Assembly: GCA_964036315.1 (NCBI GenBank)
Contig: OZ038517.1
Coordinates: 21,713,083 to 21,777,082, forward strand
Source: Acanthosepion esculentum
Lineage: Eukaryota; Mollusca; Cephalopoda; Sepiida; Sepiidae
Length of the DNA: 64,000 bases
Reading direction: 5' to 3'
In this document: positions 8,759 to 17,779 of the stretch, one piece after another
Layout of the letters: every line of letters begins with the position of its first letter
How positions within the stretch are numbered: position 1 is the stretch's first letter
Notes under the pieces: model-generated
Told to the model about the DNA's origin: nothing
The model's input: only the letters and a program-made list of their open reading frames with translations
Database searches by the model: none
Made by a program: the position numbers and the translations under genes

Positions 8759-9569
8759 CAGTGTTTCTCACCCAGAGTGTCCCTAAAACCCTAGGGTTCC
8801 ACTAGAGGTTGTATTTTTGAGTAATTTTTGTTTAATTTTAAATTAATAATTTTACTATATGTTTAAGGTATAGTGTTGGAAAATCCTTGGTTATTATAAT
8901 AAATTATAATTAGTTTTAACCCTATTTGAGATTTGTGATGAATCTTTATCCTTCAATTAATGACTGAATAAGCTCATGGTGAGTTCTTCAACAATAAAAT
9001 ATCTGTAGAAATTTCCCTTTCACATCATTAAATATTTGAGCTTAACAGTTTTAACAAAATATTGCAATAACATTCATAAATATGAAAGATTTGAAACTGA
9101 CAACTTTTTCCATTTCACTGAAACAAATAGTAAACACTTTCCTTTCTTTCATTTTCTCACAGAAACCAAGTAGTGTCTTTGATGTCTTTTGTCTTCTCAC
9201 ACTATCAAAGCAAAATAGTCCATTACTTGTGAGGTGCGGACAAGGAGTAATGGTTGTGCAAACTAATGAAGGTCAGGACAAGCATAATGATAATAGGATG
9301 ATATTGGTTACTTATACTTATTTTTTGTGTGTGTTTACAGATTTTTTTTGCATTACCAATTAATTTGACAAAAAAGGGGTGCCATTTTTTCCTTAAAAAA
9401 GTTATCCAAAAAAAAAAGAAATATCTGCTACGTTTACTATATGAACTATGATAAAAATATAAAAGAGATAGAGGTTAATAATGGTATATAATAATTTTAT
9501 ACAGGGGTTCCCTGAAACATGAAAACTATTTCAAGTGTGGCACAAGGGTAAAAAGGTTGAGAAACACTG
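8759..9569. mobile_element. Non-autonomous hAT-like element
   Basis: Termini 'cagtgtttctcacccag' and 'aaggttgagaaacactg' form an inverted repeat of about 14 bp typical of hAT elements. The flanks ctctagac (8751-8758) and ttctagat (9570-9577) match at 6 of 8 positions, consistent with an aged 8-bp target duplication. The 93-codon frame at 9082-9363 has no recognised hAT transposase motif. Confidence 0.7.
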
Positions 9570-9577
9570 TTCTAGAT

Positions 9578-10078
9578 CTGGGTTTTCCACCCTGAGTGAT
9601 ATCACTCACTGGTAGGTGATTTCAACTGTTGGGTGGATGATGAACAACTAAACCAAAAATGATGGGTGATTGTAAATTTTGATGGGTGATAGAGGATTTT
9701 GAGTATTAAAAAGATATTTCAACATATGCTACACACAAAAAACATTGAAAGGAGATATGCAAAGGACTTGTATAAAAAAACCCAACAACAACAAAAGAAA
9801 TACAGGAGGCTAAATGGGAATAACTGGGTCATCCTTTGCAGTGGTCAAGTTTGCTTTCATTTGTTCTTTAATACATTTGCAGCAGCAGCAACCACATAAG
9901 ACAGTGTTATTTGTTACTTCCCTTTGGTATTTTTTACTGCATCATAAAGTCAGTTTACAAACCAGTAACAAACTTTTACCAAACAATTTTAGTATGCTTG
10001 GGAATATTTACTATACAAGTGGACAGTGGAAAATATTTTCATGTGAAAACGGGTGATGATGCAAAAAAAGGTTGGGAA
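9578..10078. mobile_element. Possible second hAT-like element
   Basis: The right end 'aaaggttgggaacccctg' is a typical hAT terminus. The left end 'ctgggttttccaccctgag' matches its inverse only partly, and no clear 8-bp duplication is visible. It abuts the first element. The inner part has several 'gatgggtgat' repeats. Confidence 0.4.
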
Positions 10079-10506
10079 CCCCTGCCCTAATTTTTTTCTT
10101 GAACACTACACTTGACAGAATAAAAAAATATTGAATTTTTTTTTTTTTTTTTTTTTTTTTTTATCACTTTAGAAATGTGGGTCCTGGTTATAATATCAAT
10201 CTCTGACTTTTACATATTTATTGGATTTAGTTGTTTTGCATAAAAAATAAACTTCTTTGTTTGTTGTTGTTGGGGATGAGTCTAAAAAGATCTCTTAAAT
10301 AATACCGAGCTATTTCTAAAGAATTAATTTATTTTTAATCATACATTTTTATTACTTCTGATGTTATAGTAGATACTCTTATTTTAAATAAACACCCCAA
10401 CATCCTCTAAGTGTGCTAATCCCATAATTTTTACAGGATACAGATATTGTTGACATAGGAATCAGCACCAAACCATGAAGTGTTGATTTCTCTGTGCAAA
10501 CTGCCC

Positions 10507-10518
<12 letters not shown>
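10079..10518. other. No recognisable feature; poly-T tract
   Basis: Includes a long T run at about 10137-10162. No gene or repeat identified. Confidence 0.5.
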
Positions 10519-10557
<39 letters not shown>

Positions 10558-10560
10558 TGT
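10519..10560. repeat. (CA)n/(TA)n microsatellite
   Basis: About 16 CA units followed by a short TA run, bordering a PLE-type end ('gtatttaggcagcatttttt'). Confidence 0.95.
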
Positions 10561-10561
10561 G

Positions 10562-10860
10562 TGTATTTAGGCAGCATTTTTTCATTGATGCATGTTTCAT
10601 TAAGTACTATAGACAAGTTTTATCTATTTATTTTAAGCAAATTCCTTTCATATTGTCTGATAAGCTTAATAACAAAATCATTGAAAGATGAAAGAAAATC
10701 ACCATATTGATACATGTTTTTTTAATCCTATCTAAATATCTGTGTATTGTTTAATTTATTGTAATGCAACTGTCATCTTTGATGATGGCTTCTGTAAGCC
10801 AAAAGCTGTCTATATTATTTAATGAAACATGCATCAATACACACACACACATATATATAT
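10562..10860 (+). repeat. PLE-type terminal segments with degenerate hammerhead
   Basis: 'aggcagcattttttcattga' and 'catattgtctgataagctta' recur at 31320-31460. At 10779-10812 a hairpin GGCTT-ctgt-AAGCC is preceded by 'tttgatgat' and followed by 'aaaagctgtc'. These correspond to CTGATGA and GAAA with one base changed in each core element. The segment ends in (CA)n/(TA)n at 10838-10860. Confidence 0.5.
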
Positions 10861-10942
10861 GCAGGCTAAGAAGAATTTGGTAATCCGTATAGGTAGTCCC
10901 AAAAAGGATGAAATCCTGAGAGCTCAATGTAAATCCAGAGCT

Positions 10943-11174
10943 AATAATTTAAAGGAAAAACAGACCACTTTAAGGCTCCAATGTAATAATTTATTTCGCC
11001 AAGCCCTTTATTAAAGGACATTGGCTCATCAGACTCCACTTCCAAACGGTGAAACAAAAAATGATTAAAAAAAAGTGGAAGTGGAGTCTGATGAGCCGAT
11101 GTCCTTTAATAAAGGGTTTTGCGAAATAAATTATTACATGGAGCCTTAAAGTGGTCTGTTTTTCCTTTAAATTA
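10943..11174. mobile_element. Foldback with about 98-bp arms, hammerhead in one arm
   Basis: Arm 1 (about 10944-11043) and arm 2 (about 11077-11174) are reverse complements with few differences, around a 33-bp spacer. Reading arm 1 on the minus strand, CTGATGA (11026-11032) is followed by a long stem II closed by GCCAA/TTGGC and by GAAA (10994-10997). Arm 2 on the plus strand keeps CTGATGA (11088-11094) and GAAA (11123-11126), but its stem II reads GCCGA/TTTTGC and is damaged. The 61-codon frame ending at 11014 is not a gene. Confidence 0.75.
10983..11034 (-). ncRNA. Hammerhead ribozyme motif in foldback arm
   Basis: On the minus strand: CTGATGA at 11026-11032, stem II starting with five perfect pairs (GCCAA/TTGGC) and continuing through CCTTT/AAAGG, GAAA at 10994-10997, stem III of three A/U pairs (positions 10992-10994 with 10986-10988), then H17 = T at 10985. 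Stem I is weak (two pairs, then mismatch and G-U). Core residues are complete; activity is doubtful because of stem I. Confidence 0.5.
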
Positions 11175-11177
11175 TAT

Positions 11178-11311
11178 ATATAATTTACTAAGTGTAGATT
11201 AGATGTGGCACAAGGACAGAAGCTTGAAGCACCCAGTGAGAATCAAATTCACTATTCATTCATAACTGATCTAGCAAAATGAGCTTTCTAACCATTACAC
11301 CACATCAATAT
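11178..11311 (-). repeat. tRNA-derived SINE-D, minus strand
   Basis: The minus strand reads 'gatgtggtgtaatggttag' (A box) and 'gtgaatttgattctcac' (B box), then 'ctgggtgcttc' and 'tccttgtgccacatctaa'. It is the same family as the dimer at 36015-36293. Confidence 0.8.
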
Positions 11312-11688
11312 ATGTATGTATGTAATGAGGTCAACCATAGTCTGGATCACTGAGTCAATGCAAATTCCACCACCCAGGGCTAACTACAATTTTGACTTCA
11401 GAGATTTCCTTCTCCTAGACTGGTTGCTAACCATGGCTAAAGAGCCCAGACTGCTCTACTATTTACACTTATTTAGAGGTTTTGAATTCAGAGATGTCCT
11501 TCTCTGAGATTAGTTGCCAAACCAAGGCTATTTGATCCAGTCTATTCTGATATTCAACCCATAGCTGGAAGAAGAAATGGATTCCAAAGGGTATTTGCAC
11601 ATGTGAATTTTAATGAAATCAACTGGAAGAATATGAACTTGATTCTCCAATTCCTCAATCTGAGCCACTATTCATTACTCCACCATGC

Positions 11689-11690
<2 letters not shown>
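11312..11690 (-). repeat. SINE-C copy and related module, minus strand
   Basis: 11530-11690 on the minus strand has 'ggagtaatgaatagtggc' (A-box region), 'ccaattcctcaatctgag' in reverse and 'ttcaacccatagctgg', all SINE-C. The adjoining 11390-11520 holds two diverged copies of a module with 'cttctcctagactggttgc', also seen at 24890-24930. Confidence 0.65.

Positions 11691-11692
<2 letters not shown>

Positions 11693-11730
<38 letters not shown>
11693..11730. repeat. (TA)n microsatellite
   Basis: TA run joining SINE-C to the PLE-type tail and foldback that follow. Confidence 0.95.
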
Positions 11731-11733
<3 letters not shown>

Positions 11734-11734
11734 G

Positions 11735-11942
11735 AAATATAGTCTTAAAGTGTGCTATATTTATGGGGTAAAGTGCTCAATATCAGAGATAGAGCGTGTG
11801 TAAATATAAAAGTGGACATGGAAGTCAGCACTTAGAGGCGACAGTCTGTTTCATGCTAGTGCAATCGTCAGGCGACTAATCGCCTGACGATTGCACTAGC
11901 ATGAAACAGACTGTCGCCTCTAAGTGCTGACTTCCATGTCCA

Positions 11943-11945
<3 letters not shown>
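11735..11945. mobile_element. Perfect 66-bp-arm palindrome of PLE terminal repeat with hammerhead cores
   Basis: 11810-11875 and 11880-11945 are exact reverse complements around the 4-nt loop ctaa. The tail 11735-11809 is the reverse complement of the tail beside the 3.2-kb foldback. Hammerhead-like core on plus: CTGACGA 11884-11890, GAAA 11903-11906, GTC 11913-11915. On minus the same core lies between 11840 and 11871. Stem III is two pairs with a five-base loop. Stem I is cut short by the palindrome centre. Both sides end in (TA)n. Confidence 0.75.

Positions 11946-11984
<39 letters not shown>
11943..11984. repeat. (TA)n microsatellite
   Basis: TA run immediately after the palindrome. Confidence 0.95.
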
Positions 11985-11987
<3 letters not shown>

Positions 11988-12059
11988 ACACACTTAGGGA
12001 ATCAATATTATTTACAAATTCACATGTTCCTTAAGGAACTGTTTCTGATCAAACCAAAT

Positions 12060-12420
12060 TCATAAATAATTATATTGGATATACTACAACATGCCTAGCA
12101 AGAAGACTCACATTACATTTCCCTGACCATAGCTCAATTAGGTTTCATTGAAATACATATGGCAACCTACCAAACTCAGTGTTTGGAAAATAAAAACGTT
12201 CTTATAACTTTAGATACATACATAAAATTCCATACATTCAGTTAAAAGTTAAAATAAAACCATCCTTGATAATGGTTAAGAGACATACAGAACATTTGGA
12301 CAATTTCCACATAATTCATGTCCAGAAAAGAAAAAAATTATAAGAACACAAGAAAAATTAAATATCTTTTGACTAACTTCCTACATTATTTAGTTTCTTG
12401 ATTGTTTAAACAAAGACTAT
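12060..12420. repeat. PLE-type repeat P2 pieces in two orientations
   Basis: 12090-12190 on the minus strand matches 62815-62915 on plus ('ctaattgagctatggtcag', 'gtgagtctt'). 12240-12420 on plus matches 62930-63110 ('ggacaatt', 'tccagaaaagaaaa'). In the 62.8-63.1 kb copy the two pieces are collinear, so this locus is a rearranged copy. Confidence 0.55.
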
Positions 12421-12949
12421 CACATGAAACCAATACTTGCCTCCCCCAGAGGAAAAAAAAAAGATTCAAGCAGTGTATAAGTCTTGGAGAATTATTTTTC
12501 ATAGTACTTTATCTTTAGAGAAATTCTTGTATGATCTCAGATGATTTAAATTGTCAGAAGTCTTAGGCCAAAAGAGAAGAAATACTAATAAAAAATACAG
12601 GATAGGACTTTAGTTTGACTTAATACTGACAACACAAATTGTAATAGTTTAAAATGACTGTAAAAAGTTTTTAGCAAAAATAAGAATTCATAATGTTGAT
12701 GTATTCTCTTTGATAGCCTATCACTATGAAAAACAAAGAAATTACTTAAAAAAAATGAAAAATAACTAAAAAGAATTTTAATATGCGAAGCTGATGGACT
12801 AAATGTAAACTTAGCAGTATTTAAACACAGTGCCCCACCATAATATTATATTAAACTATAAATAGAAAAAGGTTTTATAGGTCATGAAGTAAGGGAACTG
12901 TAGTTTGAAAGCTTTAGATAAAAAGCAAAAAAGATGATGAGTGGGTGTA
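12421..12949. other. No recognisable feature
   Basis: AT-rich sequence without recognised repeat or coding signal. Confidence 0.5.
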
Positions 12950-13010
12950 TCAATGCGAAGTAAACAGTAATTGGTAGTTCGAATCTCCTCTGCTTCACCC
13001 AGGATCCCTC
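12950..13010 (+). repeat. tRNA-like B-box remnant before the 37-bp array
   Basis: 'gtagttcgaatctcctc' resembles a pol III B box (GGTTCGANTCC). No convincing A box or cloverleaf is visible upstream, so it is at most a SINE or tRNA remnant. Confidence 0.3.
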
Positions 13011-16000
13011 TCATTCTTCCTTATTCTCAAATCTCTTTCTTCGTCCATGCCTCTTCCCTGTTCTCAAATCTCTTTCTTCGTCCATGCCTCTTCCCTGTTC
13101 TCAAATCTCTTTCTTCGTCCATGCCTCTTCCCTGTTCTCAAATCTCTTTCTTCGTCCATGCCTCTTCCCTGTTCTCAAATCTCTTTCTTCGTCCATGCCT
13201 CTTCCCTGTTCTCAAATCTCTTTCTTCGTCCATGCCTCTTCCCTGTTCTCAAATCTCTTTCTTCGTCCATGCCTCTTCCCTGTTCTCAAATCTCTTTCTT
13301 CGTCCATGCCTCTTCCCTGTTCTCAAATCTCTTTCTTCGTCCATGCCTCTTCCCTGTTCTCAAATCTCTTTCTTCGTCCATGCCTCTTCCCTGTTCTCAA
13401 ATCTCTTTCTTCGTCCATGCCTCTTCCCTATTCTCAAATCTCTTTCTCCGTCCATGCCTCTTCCCTATTCTCAAATCTCGTTCTCCGTCCATGCCTCTTC
13501 CCTATTCTCAAATCTCTTTCTTCGTCCATATCTCTTCCCTATTCTCAAATCTCTTTCTTCGTCCATGCCTCTTCCCTGTTCTCAAATCTCTTTCTTCGTC
13601 CATGCCTCTTCCCTGTTCTCAAATCTCTTTCTTCGTCCATGCCTCTTCCCTATTCTCAAATCTCTTTCTCCGTCCATGCCTCTTCCCTATTCTCAAATCT
13701 CGTTCTCCGTCCATGCCTCTTCCCTGTTCTCAAATCTCTTTCTTCGTCCATGCCTCTTCCCTGTTCTCAAATCTCTTTCTTCGTCCATGCCTCTTCCCTG
13801 TTCTCAAATCTCTTTCTTCGTCCATGCCTCTTCCCTGTTCTCAAATCTCTTTCTTCGTCCATGCCTCTTCCCTGTTCTCAAATCTCTTTCTTCGTCCATG
13901 CCTCTTCCCTGTTCTCAAATCTCTTTCTTCGTCCATGCCTCTTCCCTGTTCTCAAATCTCTTTCTTCGTCCATGCCTCTTCCCTGTTCTCAAATCTCTTT
14001 CTTCGTCCATGCCTCTTCCCTGTTCTCAAATCTCTTTCTTCGTCCATGCCTCTTCCCTGTTCTCAAATCTCTTTCTTCGTCCATGCCTCTTCCCTGTTCT
14101 CAAATCTCTTTCTTCGTCCATGCCTCTTCCCTGTTCTCAAATCTCTTTCTCCGTCCATGCCTCTTCCCTATTCTCTAATCTCTTTCTTCGTCCATGTCTC
14201 TTCCCTATTCTCAAATCTCTTTCTTCGTCCATGCCTCTTCCCTATTCTCAAATCTTGTTCTCCGTCCATGCCTCTTCCCTATTCTCAAATCTCTTTCTTC
14301 GTCCATGCCTCTTCCTTATTCTCAAATCTCTTTCTTCGTCCATGCCTCTTCCCTATTCTCAAATCTCTTTCTCCGTCCATGCCTCTTCCCTATTCTCAAA
14401 TCGCTTTCTTCGTCCATGCCTCTTCCCTATTCTCAAATCTCTTTCTTCGTCCATGCCTCTTCCTTATTCTCAAATCTCTTTTTCCGTCCATGTCTCTTGC
14501 CTATACTCAAATCTCTTTCTCCGTCCATGCCTCTTCCCTATTCTCAAATCTCTTTCTTCGTCCATGCCTCTTCCCTATTCTCAAATCTTGTTCTCCGTCC
14601 ATGCCTCTTCCCTATTCTCAAATCTCTTTCTTCGTCCATGCCTCTTCCCTATTCTCAAATCTCTTTCTCCGTCCATGCCTCTTCCCTATTCTCAAATCGC
14701 TTTCTCCGTCCATGCCTCTTCCCTATTCTCAAATCTCTTTCTTCGTCCATGCCTCTTCCTTATTCTCAAATCTCTTTTTCCGTCCATGTCTCTTGCCTAT
14801 ACTCAAATCTCTTTCTCCGTCCATGCCTCTTCCCTATTCTCAAATCTCTTTCTTCGTCCATGCCTCTTCCCTATTCTCAAATCTTGTTCTCCGTCCATGC
14901 CTCTTCCCTATTCTCAAATCTCTTTCTTCGTCCATGCCTCTTCCCTATTCTCAAATCCTTTTCTTCGTCCATGCCTCTTCCTTATTCTCAAATCTCTTTT
15001 TCCGTCCATGCCTCTTCCCTATTCTCAAATCTCTTTCTCCGTCCATGCCTCTTCCCTATTCTCAAATCTCTTTCTTCGTCCATGCCTCTTCCTTATTCTC
15101 AAATCTCTTTCTACGTCCATGTCTCTTGCCTATTCTCAAATCTCTTTCTCCGTCCATGCCTCTTCCCTATTCTCTAATCTCTTTCTTCGTCCATGCCTCT
15201 TCCCTATTCTCAAATCTTGTTCTCCGTCCATGCCTCTTCCCTATTCTCAAATCTCTTTCTTCGTCCATGCCTCTTCCTTATTCTCAAATCTCTTTCTTCA
15301 TCCATGCCTCTTCCTTATTCTCAAATCTCTTTCTTCGTCCATGCCTCTTCCCTTTTCTCAAATCTCTTTCTTCGTCCATGCCTCTTCCCTATTCTCAAAT
15401 CTCTTTCTTCGTCCATGCCTCTTCCCTATTCTCAAATCCCTTTCTTCGTCCATGCCTCTTCCCTATTCTTAAATCCCTTTCTTCGTCCATGCCTCTTCCT
15501 TATTCTCAAATCTCTTTCTTCGTCCATGCCTCTTCCCTATTCTCAAATCCCTTTCTTCGTCCATGCCTCTTCCCTATTCTCAAATCCCTTTCTTCGTCCA
15601 TGCCTCTTCCCTATTCTCAAATCCCTTTCTTCGTCCATGCCTCTTCCCTATTCTCAAATCCCTTTCTCCCTCCATGTCTCTTCCCTATTCTCAAATCTCT
15701 TTCTTCGTCCATGCCTCTTCCCTATTCTCAAATCCTTTTCTTCGTCCATGCCTCTTCCTTATTCTCAAATCTCTTTTTCCGTCCATGCCTCTTCCCTATT
15801 CTCAAATCTCTTTCTCCGTCCATGCCTTTTCCCTATTCTCAAATCTCTTTCTTCGTCCATGCCTCTTCCTTATTCTCAAATCTCTTTCTTCGTCCATGTC
15901 TCTTGACTATTCTCAAATCTCTTTCTCCGTCCATGCCTCTTCCCTATTCTCAAATCTCTTTCTTCGTCCATGCCTCTTCCCTATTCTCAAATCCCTTTCT

Positions 16001-16182
16001 CCGTCCATGCCTCTTCCTTATTCTCAAATCTTTCTTCGTCCATGTCTCTTCCTTATTCTCAAATCTCTTTCTACATCCATGTCTCTTCCCTATTCTCAAA
16101 TCTCTTTCTTCGTCCATGCCTCTTCCCTATTCTCAAATCTCTTTCTTCGTCCATGCCTCTTCCTTATTCTCAAATCTCATCC
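13011..16182 (+). repeat. 37-bp minisatellite, about 85 copies
   Basis: The unit runs from 'ttctcaaatctctttcttcg' through 'tccatgcctcttccctg'. The purine/pyrimidine bias is strong: the plus strand is almost purine-free apart from aaa and atg. Because 37 is one more than a multiple of three and the unit has no stop in any phase, all three forward frames stay open. Each encodes the same 37-residue repeat in rotated order (parts read 'MPLPCSQISFFVHASS' and 'NLFLRPCLFPVLKS'). Units before about 14130 are mostly identical with 'ccctgttctc'; later units carry 'ccctattctc' and more variants. Long frames at 12971-15472 and 13047-16253 are by-products of the periodicity. I do not call a gene: there is no unique N- or C-terminal domain and no codon-level constraint. 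Confidence 0.93.
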
Positions 16183-17175
16183 TTCCTTATATCTCTTACA
16201 AACTTTCTCGCACGTCTTTCTTTTCCTCTCCGACTAGCACATTGGTTCATTAAGTTTGCTGAAATGAACAAAATCACCAACTACTATTTTCAGCCAAGTT
16301 TTATAGTTTCTTTCTTCCTTCCTATCATTTGTCTTTTTCTTCCTTCCCCCGCTAATGTGGCCGTAAAAGAAATCACCTGTTGCTGCTTCTTCTCCTTCCC
16401 CCACTACAAGGAAAGCAACATTCGATTTTTTCTTCCTTTCATTCAAACTACAGGAACTCAATCATTTGATACCATTTATTTATAAAAAAAAAACTTTAGA
16501 GTAAAAAAAATATATACAGTGGATGTGCATGAAAACATATTGTTGTTGACTACACAGCATTTTAGTTGTAATGTTACCTGCTAGAACAGAAAACAGTCCC
16601 ACCCTTTAAAACTCAATAAGTGTCCAAGTGGAATCTGAAAATCTGCTAGATTCACTCTAAGTTTAGAGTTTCAGTAACAAGAAGGAAAAAATGTTTGGAG
16701 TTTGATCAATTTGGCACAATGTTTTTATATTCATTTACCCTGCAACACCAAGTATCTCATTTGCTGATGTAGATAAAATTATGAATTCTCTAAATACCTA
16801 CAGGAAACCAAATATTCTACATATTGCCAATCTCATGACAGAAAGAAAAATTTTACTTATCTTTATCAATCAAAACTTTAAAAAAAACAAAAAAAAAATG
16901 GAGGAATTATATTGAGACCTACAAAAGACCAATTAAAACTTCTGCAGCTGTGGTTATTTAAGACATTGCCATATCCTGTTGGCACTCCCAGATTTAAAAA
17001 AAAAACAACTGGAAGAAAAAGCTTAAACAGCATTGTTGTAAGATTGGCACATGTCGGGCATGTTTATATCATCTCTCAATTGCATCTCTGTCTTCAGGCA
17101 AAATGCAAATCAGTTGCAGCTCCATCAGAGGACAGTGGTGCAACTGGGGAAAATAACACTGTGAGGTGCCCAGCC
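16183..17175. other. No recognisable feature
   Basis: The array fades into T/C-rich sequence and then ordinary AT-rich DNA. Open frames at 16234-16461 (-) and 16912-17223 (+) show no domain signature. The stretch 16900-17180 is somewhat richer in balanced codons ('LKLLQLWLFKTLPYPVG') but I cannot link it to a family. Confidence 0.4.
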
Positions 17176-17247
17176 CTGGCGAACAACTGCCTGTGTCTAA
17201 ATTATTTAACGAAACCTGTCTGAATGAAAACATGCTGCTCAAATACA

Positions 17248-17306
<59 letters not shown>
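17176..17306 (+). repeat. PLE-type end plus (TA)n
   Basis: 'ctaaattatttaacgaaacc' followed by 'atgaaaacatgctgctcaaa' matches 31415-31465 and 10800-10840. A (TA)n tract runs from about 17250 to 17306. Confidence 0.6.
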
Positions 17307-17309
<3 letters not shown>

Positions 17310-17560
17310 TATATTTCTGAGATGAGGTATTATGTACAGTATTTTACAGTATATGTCGGACTATTATCCTCATCTTTGTCGCCATATTTGTCACAACATT
17401 TCGGCCGTTGTACGCTCCGGCCTTCTTCAGGTGGTTGGAATTTCGAACTGAACCCTTTATTTCGATCACTGGGGTAGACTGTTCTAGTTCCACGTTCCAT
17501 GTTTGATGGATGTCAGTTATCAGTTATCTCCTGCTAATTTTCCCTCTGAAAGTTCTCCAC
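17310..17560 (-). repeat. SINE-A copy, minus strand
   Basis: The minus strand reads 'ggttcagttcgaaattccaa', 'cctgaagaaggccggagc', 'gtacaacggccgaaatg' and 'gcgacaaagatgaggata'. It is the first half of an inverted pair. Confidence 0.85.
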
Positions 17561-17569
17561 TGCCTTAAA

Positions 17570-17757
17570 TGGGTATTGAACTCACACTCTTTGGGTCTGT
17601 CACTGGATCTAACCAACGCCTTTATCCACTGTACCATGTGTCCAGTGATCGAAATAAAGGGTTCAGTTCGAAATTCCAACCACCTGAAGAAGGCCGGAGC
17701 GTACAACAGCCGAAAAGATGAGGACAATAGTCCAAATAATGTAAATACTGATATTTA
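17570..17757 (+). repeat. SINE-A copy, plus strand
   Basis: B-box region in reverse then body in forward order: 'aaagggttcagttcgaaatt', 'cctgaagaaggccggagc', 'gatgaggacaatagtcc', 'aatgtaaatactg'. A short deletion removes 'cgttgtgaatatggcaac'. It forms the second arm of the inverted pair and ends at the Tc1-like element. Confidence 0.8.
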
Positions 17758-17779
17758 GTATTTTTTCGGTAATTATAGC

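Noticed and set aside
9082..9363. 93-codon frame inside the hAT-like element as transposase
   Set aside because: No hAT dimerisation or RNase-H-like motif recognisable.
10379..10710. Short frames containing (CA)n/(TA)n translations
   Set aside because: Microsatellite-derived ('THTHTH', 'CVCVCV'); no conserved flanks.
12950..13010. Functional tRNA gene before the array
   Set aside because: Only a B-box-like match; no A box, acceptor stem or anticodon arm can be drawn.
12971..16253. Large proteins of 833 and 1068 residues
   Set aside because: They are the reading of a stop-free 37-bp repeat in three frames; no unique domain, and all frames give the same peptide.
16234..16485. Frames after the 37-bp array on both strands
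   Set aside because: No motif, overlapping opposite strands, composition like the surrounding DNA.
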